NCBI RefSeq assembly: GCF_014190875.1
Contig: NZ_JACHVS010000002.1
Location: 682,001-746,000 of the forward strand
DNA from: Paeniglutamicibacter cryotolerans
GTDB lineage: Bacteria > Actinomycetota > Actinomycetes > Actinomycetales > Micrococcaceae
Direction: 5' to 3'
Length of the DNA stretch: 64,000 nt
Each line of letters begins with the position of its first letter. Position 1 is the first letter of the stretch. This document shows, in pieces, positions 32,478 to 41,511 of the stretch. A model generated the notes under the pieces. That model saw only the letters and a list, made by a program, of their open reading frames with translations. It did no database searches and was not told the DNA's origin. Made by a program: the position numbers and the translations under genes.

Positions 32478-33482
32478 ATGGCTGCGCCCCGTGCCGCTGC
32501 AAAAACTAGTTCCGGCGGCTCCTGGCGAACCGTGGAACCGGCCCCGCTGATCCTGCTGCAAGGTCCTGAGGATTTCCTGGCCGGACGCGCCATGGATTCA
32601 CTCCGGGCCCAGTTCCGTGCGGTGCATGGCGAGATCGAACTCACCCGCTTCGAAGCAGCAAGCTATGTCTCCGGCGAACTGCTGTTGGCCTCCAGCCCCT
32701 CACTCTTTGGTGAGGCGAAGGTCATCGAAATCCGGGGACTCTCTTCCATGAACGAGGAGTTCCTGACCGACGCGATGGACTACTGCGCCTCACCGGCCCC
32801 CGAAGCAACCGTGGTGATGTACCACTCCGGTGGCAACCGCGGAAAGAAGCTGCTCGATGCGCTCAAGGCCGCCGGAGCTGTGTCCATCGACTGCCAGCCG
32901 CTGAAGAAGGACGCCGAGAAGCTGGACTTTGTGTCAAAGGAGTTTAAAGCTGCAAAGCGCCGCATTACCGCGGAAGCTGCTCGTGCCCTGGTCTCCGCGC
33001 TGGGATCGGACCTGGCCGAGCTGGCTGCCGCAGCATCCCAGCTGGTCCAGGACACCTCAGGTGAGATCTCCCAGGAAACGGTAGACCAGTATTACGGCGG
33101 CCGGGTGGAAGCCACCGGATTCAAGGTGGCCGATGCCGCACTGACTGGGCGCGCCGCCGAGGCGCTGAGCACGCTGCGCCACGCGCTGTCCACCGGAACT
33201 GATCCTGTTCCGATCGTCGCGACACTCGCCATGAAGCTGCGCCAGGTGGCCAAGGTCGCCGGCGCCCGCAAGTCCTCCGGCGAGCTCGCGCGCGACCTGG
33301 GCATGGCGCCATGGCAGGTGCAGCAGGCCCAGGAGCAGGCGCGGCACTGGAAGCAGGAGGACCTGATTCGTTGCATCAGGCTGGTGGCCGAAGCCGACGC
33401 GATGGTCAAGGGCGGTTCCCGGGATCCCGAGTACGCGGTGGAGCGCGCCGTCACCGGGATAGCGCTCTCAGCCCGCCGTTAG
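32478..33482 (+). CDS. holA: DNA polymerase III delta subunit
   Basis: HolA opens the sliding clamp in the clamp-loader complex. The protein is 334 residues from the ATG at 32478, which has GGAGGA 6 bases upstream; a longer in-frame start inside the comEC end is unlikely. Domain I starts with PLILLQGPEDFLAGRAMDSL, the delta-family start. The C-terminal collar region has VADAALTGRAAEALSTLR and LAMKLRQVAKVAGARKSSGE. It lies 35 bases after comEC, a common pairing. Confidence 0.94.
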   Translation: MAAPRAAAKTSSGGSWRTVEPAPLILLQGPEDFLAGRAMDSLRAQFRAVHGEIELTRFEAASYVSGELLLASSPSLFGEAKVIEIRGLSSMNEEFLTDAMDYCASPAPEATVVMYHSGGNRGKKLLDALKAAGAVSIDCQPLKKDAEKLDFVSKEFKAAKRRITAEAARALVSALGSDLAELAAAASQLVQDTSGEISQETVDQYYGGRVEATGFKVADAALTGRAAEALSTLRHALSTGTDPVPIVATLAMKLRQVAKVAGARKSSGELARDLGMAPWQVQQAQEQARHWKQEDLIRCIRLVAEADAMVKGGSRDPEYAVERAVTGIALSARR

Positions 33483-34024
33483 CCTCAGCACCCTGACCAG
33501 GCTCCGAGGATGAGCGGTCCGAAAACGGACGCCGAGGACGTCTTGGCTTTGGCCCCAACCTGAAGCGGCCTACAAATATGACTGCTCCCACGCTCATCAA
33601 GCTACTATTGCCGAAGTCGTGGACACCGACGTTTGCTTGGGTCGCAAGGTAGTTGCGGAGCCCGCCTTTTAGCCCGCACGCGGTTCCCCCATCGAAGCCA
33701 GCGGTCAGCTTCGACGATTTCCAAAAGGGTTCTTTGCAGCCGCGGGTAAGCAATATATGGGAGTTTCGCGCTACTACTGCACAACTCATTTCGTCACCAC
33801 GCATCCCAGCTGCGTCTAAACATTCGACGGCACCACAGTTCAGCAAAATGAGTCGAGCTCTCAACGCCCGGGCGGCTACTGCGCTCGACACCCGGACACC
33901 GGCGCTGGAGGCGGAAAGCGGTAAGATCGCCCGTACTCATGTGGCAGTCCAGTCTGCGGAAACCATCGAATGGTTCGCCCACTCGCCGCTTTCCCGCGAG
34001 AAGCGTCACTGATATTAAAGCGAA
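33483..34024. other. Lower-GC gap between holA and rpsT, no supported gene
   Basis: About 540 bases with visibly more A/T than its neighbours (33560-33960). The longest frames are a minus-strand one at 33451-33891 (146 codons, overlapping the end of holA) and a plus-strand one at 33653-34012 (119 codons). Neither has a Shine-Dalgarno or a known motif. The minus-strand frame reads more like protein (it contains NYLATQANVGVHDFGNSSLM) but is rich in Cys and Arg. This may be a decayed insertion. Confidence 0.4.
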
Positions 34025-34057
34025 AGGCCCGCTTCCCTGGTGTGGGGAAGCGGGCCT
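34025..34057 (-). terminator. Terminator of rpsT
   Basis: A 13-bp perfect stem (34025-34037 with 34045-34057) lies 41 bases past the rpsT stop. Read leftward it is followed by TTCGCTTTAAT, a U-rich tail. Confidence 0.85.
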
Positions 34058-34098
34058 GAAGCCTGTACTACAGATTCTCGTCAGAGAATTGCGGCTCT

Positions 34099-34359
34099 TT
34101 AGAGAGCTGCAACCTTCTTGGAGATGGCCGACTTGCGGTTGGCTGCAGCGTTCTTGTGCATGACACCCTTGGTTACAGCCTTGTCCAGCTTGCGACCGGC
34201 GGCGACCATGGCTGCGTTTGCCGCATCCTTGTCAGCTGCATCGACGGCGGTGCCGACGGTGCGGATGGCGGTGCGCAGTTCGGAGCGAACTGCAGCGTTG
34301 CGCTGGCGCGCCTTCTCGTTGGTGAGAATGCGCTTCTTCTGGGACTTGATATTAGCCAC
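34099..34359 (-). CDS. rpsT: 30S ribosomal protein S20
   Basis: S20 is a helical, basic protein of the small subunit body. The 86-residue sequence [20 protein letters not shown] at the start and a Lys/Ala-rich helical remainder are typical. The start is GTG. It is transcribed opposite to holA and lepA, with its own likely promoter and terminator. Confidence 0.97.
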   Translation of the reverse strand: MANIKSQKKRILTNEKARQRNAAVRSELRTAIRTVGTAVDAADKDAANAAMVAAGRKLDKAVTKGVMHKNAAANRKSAISKKVAAL

Positions 34360-34493
34360 GTGTATAAACTCTCTTGCTCATCGCTTTTAATGGTCGGTGA
34401 GGGTATCTTCCGGGCCATCGACTGAGCGGCGTGGGGATACCTATGGCGACCCGGGAGAAGTGCCCGTCGACCTGCGCGGACACACAAGAAGTA

Positions 34494-34499
34494 ATATTA
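34494..34499 (-). promoter_or_regulatory. Extended -10 element (TGCTAATAT) for rpsT
   Basis: Read on the minus strand, TAATAT is preceded by TGC, forming an extended -10. This gives a leader of about 130 bases before the rpsT start. No clear -35 at the normal distance was found. The long leader leaves room for autoregulation by S20, known in enterobacteria, but no structure was established here. Confidence 0.5.
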
Positions 34500-34577
34500 G
34501 CACCTCGCGGCGCACACCGCGATTCCCAAGTTCATCCGCCATGTCGAGCGGCGGGTTTCCGGAACAACGGTGGTGGT

Positions 34578-35147
34578 TCAGGGGTGGGTTGCCAGTCCTG
34601 TGGCCACCATGTTGAACCGATCACGCGGCAGGATTGCCCCTTCGCGTCGGATCCCCGAGGCGCGCAGCCGCAGCACCCGATCAAGTTTCACTTCGCTGGG
34701 GCGGCCCTGCTTGTCCCAGGGGCCGGTGCCGATATCGACGTAGTCGTTGTCACGTCGCGCCCCATTGGTGTGGTCCTTGGAGGTGAGCATCAGGCCCAGC
34801 AGGTAGTTCCCGTCCCGACCGACCAGCAGTACTGGGCGGTCTTTACCCTGGGAATAGTCCTCCTCATAGGGGACCCAGGCCCAGACGATTTCACCGGGAT
34901 CCGGCTTGCCGTCGTTGCTGGGGCAATAGGCGGGTCGCAGTCGGCCCCGGTAGTCGCCGGGGTAGCCGCCGTCTTCCCAGCCGCTGGACCCGGGAGCATG
35001 CGGCGCGCGTTGCCCGTCGGCGGCCCGGCGCTTGCCTGCCGGAGGCCTGGTGGAAGGCGTGCCGGAGGGTGGAGCCTTGCTGGATCCGGTCAGCAGTTCC
35101 AGGAACCGGGAGGCAAATTTCATGAGCGAGTTGGCATCGAACTTCAT
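34578..35147 (-). CDS. PemK/MazF-family toxin-like protein, without antitoxin
   Basis: The 189-residue protein has a disordered Ser/Pro/Arg-rich N-terminal half (about 1-85) and a C-terminal domain starting PDPGEIVWAWVPYEEDYSQG, then KDRPVLLVGRDGNYLLGLML and TSKDH. That is the start of the MazF/PemK fold: PGxIVW, the RPVLLV strand and the TS/K loop. MazF toxins cut mRNA. No antitoxin gene is adjacent on either side, and lepA starts only 126 bases away. Such long MazF-like proteins are common core genes in Micrococcaceae, so a toxin role is uncertain. The ATG at 35147 was chosen over an upstream one because of protein quality. Confidence 0.8.
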   Translation of the reverse strand: MKFDANSLMKFASRFLELLTGSSKAPPSGTPSTRPPAGKRRAADGQRAPHAPGSSGWEDGGYPGDYRGRLRPAYCPSNDGKPDPGEIVWAWVPYEEDYSQGKDRPVLLVGRDGNYLLGLMLTSKDHTNGARRDNDYVDIGTGPWDKQGRPSEVKLDRVLRLRASGIRREGAILPRDRFNMVATGLATHP

Positions 35148-35272
35148 GACCGCCAAACTACCAGCCGAAACACCCGGGTACCGATGTGCGCCGCAAAACC
35201 CCACTCATGGGAGAATGGGGCTTTGCGGAATACCGCAGCCACGTATCCATCACTCTTAGCGAGGTCACCCAC

Positions 35273-37117
35273 GTGTCACCCATGGCCCGCACCGCCCCGG
35301 TGCCTTCCGCGACTGATCCGGCGATCATCAGGAACTTCTGCATTATCGCCCACATCGACCACGGCAAGTCGACCCTGGCCGACCGGATGCTCCAGCTCAC
35401 CGGCGTCGTCTCCTCACGCGACATGAAGGCCCAGTACCTGGACCGGATGGACATCGAGCGCGAGCGCGGCATCACCATCAAGTCCCAGGCGGTTCGCATG
35501 CCCTGGGAGCTCGATGGCGTCTCCTACGCACTGAACATGATCGACACCCCCGGGCACGTCGACTTCACCTACGAGGTCTCCCGCTCTCTGGCAGCCTGTG
35601 AGGGCGCGATCCTGCTCGTTGACGCGGCGCAGGGCATCGAGGCCCAGACCCTAGCCAACCTGTACCTGGCCATGGAAAACGACATGACCATCATCCCGGT
35701 GCTCAATAAGATCGATCTTCCCTCGGCACAGCCAGAGAAGTACGCTGCGGAGATCTCCAAGCTCCTGGGTTGCGAACCGGAGGACATCCTCCAGGTCTCC
35801 GGCAAGACCGGCATGGGCGTCGAGGCGCTGCTGGACAAGGTCGTCCGCGATCTTCCGGCTCCGGTCGGAGACCCCGATGCACCGGCCCGCGCCATGATCT
35901 TCGACTCGGTCTACGACACCTACCGTGGCGTGGTCACCTACGTCCGCGTGGTCGACGGCAAGATCTCACCGCGTGAAAAGGTCCAGATGATGTCCACTGG
36001 CACCACCTACGACCTGCTGGAAATCGGCGTCTCCTCGCCCGAACCGACTCCCACCAAGGGCCTGGGCGTCGGCGAGGTAGGCTACCTGATCACCGGGGTG
36101 AAGGACGTTCGCCAGTCCAAGGTCGGAGATACTGTCACCAACTTCGCCAAGCCGGCGGAGAAGTCGTTGGGCGGATACCAGGACCCGAAGCCGATGGTTT
36201 TCTCGGGCCTGTACCCCATCGACGGTTCGGATTATCCGGCGCTGCGTGATGCGCTGGACAAACTGCAGCTCAACGACGCTGCATTGACCTATGTGCCGGA
36301 AACCTCAGTGGCACTGGGCTTCGGCTTCCGCGTCGGCTTCCTGGGCCTGCTGCACCTGGAAATCACCCGCGAGCGCCTTGAAGCAGAATTCAACCTCGAT
36401 TTGATCTCCACCGCACCAAACGTCGTCTACGAAGTCATGACCGATGACCGCAAACTGCGCACCGTGACCAACCCGAGCGAGTTCCCCGACGGGAAGATCC
36501 TCGAGGTCCACGAGCCCATGGTTGCCGGCACCATCCTGGCACCGCACGAATTCGTCGGCGCCATCATGGAGCTCTGCCAGTCGCGGCGCGGCGTCATGCG
36601 CGGCATGGACTACCTCTCCGAGGAACGCGTGGAGATCCGCTACTGGCTTCCGCTGGCCGAGATCGTCTTCGACTTCTTCGACGTGCTGAAGTCCAAGACC
36701 CGCGGCTACGCCTCGCTGGACTGGAAGGCAGACGGCGAACAGATCTCGGATCTGGTCAAGGTCGACATCCTGCTCCAGGGCGAACAAGTCGACGCTTTCA
36801 GCGCCGTCACCCACCGTGACAAGGCCTACGCCTACGGGAACATGATGACGCAGAAGCTGCGCGAACTGATTCCACGCCAGCAGTTCGAGGTGCCGATCCA
36901 GGCTGCCATCGGTTCGCGCATCATTGCCCGTGAGTCCATCCGCGCCATCCGCAAGGACGTCTTGGCAAAGTGCTACGGCGGCGACATCAGCCGTAAGCGC
37001 AAGCTGCTGGAAAAGCAGAAGGCCGGTAAGAAGCGCATGAAGATGGTCGGTCGTGTGGAGGTTCCCCAGGAAGCCTTCATCGTCGCCTTGTCCTCCGACG
37101 AGCCCAAGAAGAAGTAG
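35273..37117 (+). CDS. lepA: Elongation factor 4 (LepA), back-translocating GTPase
   Basis: LepA is a ribosomal GTPase related to EF-G that lacks EF-G domain IV. From the GTG at 35273 (GAGG upstream) the protein is 614 residues, the usual length; the frame is open further upstream but without similarity. The G domain has [23 protein letters not shown] and NKIDLPSA. The C-terminal LepA-specific domain has [14 protein letters not shown] and the conserved basic end [20 protein letters not shown]. hemW follows by 2 bases. Confidence 0.96.
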   Translation: MSPMARTAPVPSATDPAIIRNFCIIAHIDHGKSTLADRMLQLTGVVSSRDMKAQYLDRMDIERERGITIKSQAVRMPWELDGVSYALNMIDTPGHVDFTYEVSRSLAACEGAILLVDAAQGIEAQTLANLYLAMENDMTIIPVLNKIDLPSAQPEKYAAEISKLLGCEPEDILQVSGKTGMGVEALLDKVVRDLPAPVGDPDAPARAMIFDSVYDTYRGVVTYVRVVDGKISPREKVQMMSTGTTYDLLEIGVSSPEPTPTKGLGVGEVGYLITGVKDVRQSKVGDTVTNFAKPAEKSLGGYQDPKPMVFSGLYPIDGSDYPALRDALDKLQLNDAALTYVPETSVALGFGFRVGFLGLLHLEITRERLEAEFNLDLISTAPNVVYEVMTDDRKLRTVTNPSEFPDGKILEVHEPMVAGTILAPHEFVGAIMELCQSRRGVMRGMDYLSEERVEIRYWLPLAEIVFDFFDVLKSKTRGYASLDWKADGEQISDLVKVDILLQGEQVDAFSAVTHRDKAYAYGNMMTQKLRELIPRQQFEVPIQAAIGSRIIARESIRAIRKDVLAKCYGGDISRKRKLLEKQKAGKKRMKMVGRVEVPQEAFIVALSSDEPKKK

Positions 37118-37119
37118 CA

Positions 37120-38349
37120 ATGCCCTCTGCTTTGCCCCTCGGGGATCCGGCGCCATCGGACGGGTTGCTTCCGGCAACCTGCGTCGATGGCGCCGTGGAC
37201 CGGACCTTCTCGGTCTACGTCCACATTCCATTCTGTGCCGTACGCTGCGGGTACTGCGACTTCAATACCTACACGGCCTCCGAACTCGGCTCGGGCTCCA
37301 GCCAGGAAACCTATGCCCTGGCCGCCGCCCGTGAACTCGAGTTCGGGGCGCAGGTCATGCGTGATTCGGGCCAGCCCGAACGGCCCGTATCCACCGTCTT
37401 CTTCGGTGGCGGCACACCGACGCTGCTTCCGGCTTCGGACCTGGTGTCCATCCTGGGCACTGTCAAGGAGCAATGGGCGCTGGAGCCGGGCGCGGAAGTC
37501 ACCACCGAGGCGAACCCGGATACGGTGACTGCCGAATCCATGCGCGCGCTGGCCGCCGGCGGCTTCACCCGTGTCTCCATCGGCATGCAGTCCGCCGTCC
37601 CGCACGTGCTCAAGACCCTTGACCGCACCCATGAGCCTTCGCGCGTCGGCCAGGCAGTTGCCTGGGCGCGCGAGGCCGGCCTGCAGGTCAGCGTCGATCT
37701 GATCTACGGGACGCCGGGTGAATCGATCGAGGATTGGCGCACGAGCCTTGAAACGGCGATCTCCTATAACCCGGACCACATTTCGGCATACGCGCTGATC
37801 ATCGAGACCGGCACCCGGCTGGCGGCGCAGATCCGCCGCGGCGAAGTTCCGGACATCGATGACGACGACCATGCGGATAAGTATCTGATGGCCGACGAGA
37901 TGCTCGCAACCGCCGGCTTCGGCTGGTATGAGGTCAGCAACTGGAGCCGTGGCGAGGATACCCGCTGCCGGCACAACATGGCCTACTGGCAGGGCGGCGA
38001 CTGGTGGGGCGCGGGCCCCGGTTCGCATTCGCATGTCGGCGGGCTGCGCTGGTGGAACGTCAAGCACCCGGCCGCCTACCAGCAGCGCATCGACGCCGGT
38101 ACTTCGCCGGCGGCCGGACGCGAAACCCCCGACGCGCAGGCACGTCAGCTCGAGCGCACCATGCTGCTCACCAGGATCCGCGAGGGCATGGCCACAGCCG
38201 AATTGGATGCCGGAGGTCGAATGGCGGTTGCCGGGTTGATCGCGGACGAGCTGATCGATCCGGTGCAGGCATTTGCCGGGCGCATCGTGCCCACCCTGCG
38301 GGGCCGGCTGCTGGCCGATGCCATTGTGCGCAGGCTGCTGGGTTTCTGA
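37120..38349 (+). CDS. hemW: Radical SAM heme chaperone HemW
   Basis: HemW, formerly annotated as a coproporphyrinogen III oxidase, binds heme and SAM. The 409 residues have the 4Fe-4S cluster motif CAVRCGYCDF (Cys at about 39, 43 and 46) and, beyond it, FFGGGTPTLL, a SAM-contact segment. The C-terminal HemN-like region has WYEVSNWSRGEDTRCRHNM. The cysteine spacing CX3CX2C plus the fourth Cys typical of HemW (CxxxCxxCxF) supports this rather than HemN. It follows lepA, the usual order. Confidence 0.92.
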   Translation: MPSALPLGDPAPSDGLLPATCVDGAVDRTFSVYVHIPFCAVRCGYCDFNTYTASELGSGSSQETYALAAARELEFGAQVMRDSGQPERPVSTVFFGGGTPTLLPASDLVSILGTVKEQWALEPGAEVTTEANPDTVTAESMRALAAGGFTRVSIGMQSAVPHVLKTLDRTHEPSRVGQAVAWAREAGLQVSVDLIYGTPGESIEDWRTSLETAISYNPDHISAYALIIETGTRLAAQIRRGEVPDIDDDDHADKYLMADEMLATAGFGWYEVSNWSRGEDTRCRHNMAYWQGGDWWGAGPGSHSHVGGLRWWNVKHPAAYQQRIDAGTSPAAGRETPDAQARQLERTMLLTRIREGMATAELDAGGRMAVAGLIADELIDPVQAFAGRIVPTLRGRLLADAIVRRLLGF

Positions 38350-38372
38350 GCGTTAGCACGGAGATGATGTCA

Positions 38373-38416
38373 GGCTCCGATCCACCCTTGTTTGGGGGCG
38401 GGTCGGAGCCCTATTT
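38373..38416 (+). terminator. Terminator after lepA-hemW
   Basis: An 8-bp perfect outer stem (38373-38380 with 38403-38410) continues into a mostly paired C/G arm, followed by CTATTT. It lies 24 bases after hemW. Confidence 0.75.
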
Positions 38417-38475
38417 CGTGCTTTCCGGTGTCCCGCCATTCCTTCGGCGGCTCACCGGGCGATGCCGGTTGCCGC

Positions 38476-39618
38476 TCAGCCCCTGCAGAAGCTACGTGCA
38501 GAGGGGATCTTTCCCTGGGCCTTCTTGATGGTGGCAAGGTCCTTGGCGGAGGCGGGTTTCCAGCCCTTGGTCAGTGACGCGGGGCTGATTTTTGGATTCG
38601 ACGAGGTATCGAGCAGCTTGAACCTGATCTTGCTGATTTTCTGGTTGTAGTAGGACATGCCCGCTGAGAGCGTTGCCGTCTTGCCGCTGCGGACACCATA
38701 GACGCAGCTGCCGTCACCGAAGCCCACCGGTCCGAAGAACATGGTCATCTTCCGGCCTTGGGTCGCGACGTACATGGCGCCACCCTCATAGAACTCGCCC
38801 CGCTTGTTCCACTTAATGCCGTAGGCGTAGATGCGTTTCTTCACCTTGCCGCTCATGGCCTTGGTGGTGGCGACCTCGCCCCAGGGCAGCAAAACGCTCG
38901 GTGGGCCGCAGAAGCCAGCGGCAATTGAGTACTTCGCGTAGTGCAGCCGAATTCCCTTGGACGAGACGTTCCATGCAATGGCATTGGGGATGTATCCATG
39001 GGTGCTCTTGATTTTCGTGAAGGGGTCAAGTTCCCAGGTGCAGGCCTTCTTATCCAGTGCGAAGTTTGTCGCCACGGCGACCTTGGTAGTCCGGTCGCCC
39101 TGGGCGATGAATGTACCCAGCGACACCTTCTTTCCCGTTTTCAGGTCCTGCGTGAAGGAGCGAATCGTTGACATGGAGGTGATACCGCACAGATGTGAAT
39201 TGATGGAGAAGGCGACGGATGCGTACCGGCCCTTATGGATGGAGCGTTGGCCAGGGTAGATGCTGAGCTACGCCGTCTTGCTTGAACCGCAGCCGCCCTT
39301 GCGGTTCACGTTGAACGACTTCTGTTCGGCCTTTACCACTGCTGCCGCATACGTGGCGAACAGCTTGCGGTTCTTTGCCGTCGAGCCGCCCAGGATCGGA
39401 AGCACCACCTTCTGGGAGGACTTGTTCGGTGCCTTCGTCGTGGTTGTCTTCTTCTTGCCCAGCGTGATCTTCGGCGGCTTCGCCTTGGTGGCAGCGGCCA
39501 GGACGGAAGGTGATGCTGGAGCTTGGGCGGTGATCGGCGCGCCCAGGGCCGGTGCCGTGACTGTGAGCAGGCTGGCCAGTAAGGCTCCAGCCGTAGTTAT
39601 TGTCCAGAATCGCTTCAT
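38476..39618 (-). pseudogene. Secreted protein gene interrupted by one in-frame amber codon
   Basis: The minus-strand frame from the ATG at 39618 to the stop at 38476 is open for 381 codons except for one TAG at 39268-39270. The first part (116 residues) has a clear signal peptide (KRFWTITTAGALLASLLTVTAPALG, cleavage near ALGAP; residues 2-26) and a basic Thr/Lys linker. It ends GGCGSSKTA. In the same frame after the TAG the protein continues LSIYPGQRSIHKGRYASVAF and runs 263 codons to the end. Four or more Cys and many Gly/Tyr residues suggest a folded extracellular domain; I do not recognise it. The ATG at 39174 could restart translation but would lack the signal peptide. So this is a single-mutation pseudogene, a readthrough gene, or a sequencing error. 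GGGAG precedes the first ATG. Confidence 0.75.
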
Positions 39619-39634
39619 GATGGCTCTCCCGACG

Positions 39635-39654
39635 ATTATGTGACCTGGGTCACA
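39635..39654 (-). promoter_or_regulatory. Crp/GlxR-like palindrome overlapping a -10 element
   Basis: TGTGACCTGGGTCACA (39639-39654) is a perfect palindrome in its arms and matches the Crp/GlxR consensus TGTGA-N6-TCACA. It is 20 bases upstream of the amber-interrupted gene. On that strand a -10-like CATAAT (39635-39640) overlaps it, so binding would more likely repress than activate. Confidence 0.6.
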
Positions 39655-39808
39655 ATAGCAGGGTTCAAGTAGATTGGCGATGGGCAGACGGAACCGGATT
39701 CACTCCCGGAGCGGCACTCGGAAGAGACTGAGTTGTCCAATGGCGGTCCGACCTGCTCATCGATGGGCACCGGCGACTTGCGGCCCGTGCGATGCCACCG
39801 AGGCAACA

Positions 39809-39843
39809 TTGCCCGCTTGGCGCGTGATGCGCCAAGCGGGCAA
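39809..39843 (-). terminator. Terminator after the DUF4870 gene
   Basis: A perfect 15-bp stem (39809-39823 with 39829-39843) has a 5-base loop and lies 42 bases past the stop of the DUF4870 gene. The sequence after it on the minus strand has only a weak T-run. Confidence 0.75.
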
Positions 39844-39885
39844 TGGATAAGCAGGGTAGTGCGGTGGATCCTTCGGCCTGCGCGG

Positions 39886-40302
39886 CTACTTGAACAGGCG
39901 CAGGTTCAGTGGGTAGCGGTAGGGTCGCCCCTTGTTGACCTGAATGCCCGCGTAGACCCCGCTGATGGTCAGGGCCAGCCAGATCAGCACGACGATGATC
40001 GAGAACACCCAGCCGATGACCGGAATCAACGAGAACAGGTTCGCCACAATGGCGATGACCGTCAGCGGGAAGGTGAAGTTCAGCGCTTCCTTGGACTCCT
40101 GGGCGGTGAACGGGCCGCGGTCGCGATAGACGGCGTAGATGACAAGCGAGGGCAGGAAGCCCAGAATCGAACCGAAGTGCGCGATCATCGCCCATTGGCG
40201 ATCCTCAGCCGGGGTTAGCGGAAGCGGTGCCGGCGAGGATCCCTCTAATCGGTCCGAATCGCCACGTTCGGCGTTCGCGGCCTGCTTAGCCCCATCAGCC
40301 AC
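39886..40302 (-). CDS. DUF4870 membrane protein
   Basis: The 138-residue protein has a polar N-terminus (about 1-38) and three hydrophobic segments: FGSILGFLPSLVIYAVY, NFTFPLTVIAIVANLFSLIP and VFSIIVVLIWLALTISGVYA. The motif YRDRGPFTAQESKEALNF between the first two is the DUF4870/Tic20-like signature. The function is unknown. The start is GTG with a GGGG upstream. A gap of about 150 bases before it should hold its promoter. Confidence 0.88.
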   Translation of the reverse strand: MADGAKQAANAERGDSDRLEGSSPAPLPLTPAEDRQWAMIAHFGSILGFLPSLVIYAVYRDRGPFTAQESKEALNFTFPLTVIAIVANLFSLIPVIGWVFSIIVVLIWLALTISGVYAGIQVNKGRPYRYPLNLRLFK

Positions 40303-40454
40303 TGACTGACCCCATTTCTGCTTCGTCGGTACTGTCTGGCCCCTAGTCTATCGTCCGACCCGGCCTCGGTGGCAGGGCTTGCGGGCCAGTCCCAAGTGAA
40401 CCGCCTCCACCCGGCCGTGAACTTTCTCACAACCATTGTGCGACGCCCGATAAC

Positions 40455-41315
40455 CTAGTCCCGATGGTCTCCGGCAGTGAGGAAGTCGATGACTTCCTCG
40501 ACCCTGGCCAGCAGCGACGGTTCGAGGTCGGCGTAGGAGTTCACCTGGCCCAGCAGGCGCTTCCAGCCCAGCGCGACATCGGTGACGGTGGCGTGTTCCC
40601 ACCCCAGGCCCTTCAGGATCCCCGTCTTCCAATCGGTACCCCGCGGCACTACCGGCCAGGCGGAAATGCCCAGCACCTTGGGCCTGATGGCCTGCCAGAC
40701 ATCGATATAGGGGTGCCCGACGATGAGTACGTGACCGGCGGCGCCGGGGACGCGCATCGCCTCCGCGGCGATCCTCGCCTCCTTGGAGCCGGTGACGAGG
40801 TGGTCGACCAGGATGCCGAGCTTGCGCTGGGGGCCGGGAGCAAAGCCGCGGACGGCGGCGGCCAGGTCATCGACGCCATGCAGCGGCTCGACCACTATGC
40901 CTTCGACGCGCAGGTCGTGGCCCCAGACCTTTTCAACGAGCTCGGCATCGTGCTTGCCCTCGACCCAGATGCGGCTGGCCCGGGCGGTCCGGGCCTTGAG
41001 CCCGGTGACCAGGCGAGAGCCCGATGCGCTGCGTACGGGGGTGGCCGGGGCGGCCGCCGTGGCAACGGGCTCGGTCAGTTCCACTGGTTCGCCCTCGAGC
41101 AGGAAGCCGTAGCCGGTGCGGAAGGAACGGGTCTTGCCGCGGCGGTCCTCCAGCACGACCATGCGCAGGCCGCCGGACTTCTCAACCCGGACGACCTCGC
41201 CGACCCAGCCGCTTTCCACGTCCTCCAGCAGCAGCCCGCGGGCCGCCGGAACCCTGCGCAGGGCCTGGCGCTTGGGCGCCGAGATATCCCGGGCACCCCA
41301 ACCGAATTGGCTCAT
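40455..41315 (-). CDS. DUF3097 protein
   Basis: The 286-residue protein starts MSQFGWGARDISAPKR and has a small beta-rich N-terminal domain (about 25-80: GLLLEDVESGWVGEVVRVEK). A nuclease/Toprim-like region follows (about 115-230), with RIWVEGKHDAELVEKVWG, LGILVDHLVTGSKE and HVLIVGHPYIDVWQA. The order of an E in VEGKHD and a D in LVDH fits a Toprim-type acidic pair, but that is my inference. DUF3097 is an actinobacterial family of unknown function. The ATG at 41315 was preferred to a TTG 6 bases earlier. It is divergent from hrcA. Confidence 0.85.
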   Translation of the reverse strand: MSQFGWGARDISAPKRQALRRVPAARGLLLEDVESGWVGEVVRVEKSGGLRMVVLEDRRGKTRSFRTGYGFLLEGEPVELTEPVATAAAPATPVRSASGSRLVTGLKARTARASRIWVEGKHDAELVEKVWGHDLRVEGIVVEPLHGVDDLAAAVRGFAPGPQRKLGILVDHLVTGSKEARIAAEAMRVPGAAGHVLIVGHPYIDVWQAIRPKVLGISAWPVVPRGTDWKTGILKGLGWEHATVTDVALGWKRLLGQVNSYADLEPSLLARVEEVIDFLTAGDHRD

Positions 41316-41417
41316 CCTCAATCACTACTCTCGTTCGGGGCAGGGTGGGGAAGCGCCGTGTGAGTCCCGCTTCATCCATAGGCCAACCATGCTAACAACG
41401 CCCGGCTCGTATTAGAC

Positions 41418-41444
41418 TTAGCACTTGAACGTGTCGAGTGCCAG
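41418..41444 (+). promoter_or_regulatory. CIRCE operator of the hrcA operon
   Basis: TTAGCACTT - nine bases - GAGTGCCAG matches the CIRCE consensus TTAGCACTC-N9-GAGTGCTAA in 7 of 9 paired positions on the right and 8 of 9 on the left. A -10-like TAGACT (41413-41418) touches its left end, so HrcA binding would block transcription. Confidence 0.85.
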
Positions 41445-41511
41445 AAGCTCGATGCGAAACGACCATCGCCTCCCGGTGCGCACCGGGGCGCGGAGCAGGA
41501 GAAACGTCCCC

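Noticed and set aside
39665..40195. A 176-codon leftward gene overlapping the DUF4870 gene
   Set aside because: It is out of frame with the clear DUF4870 membrane protein and runs through that gene's terminator.
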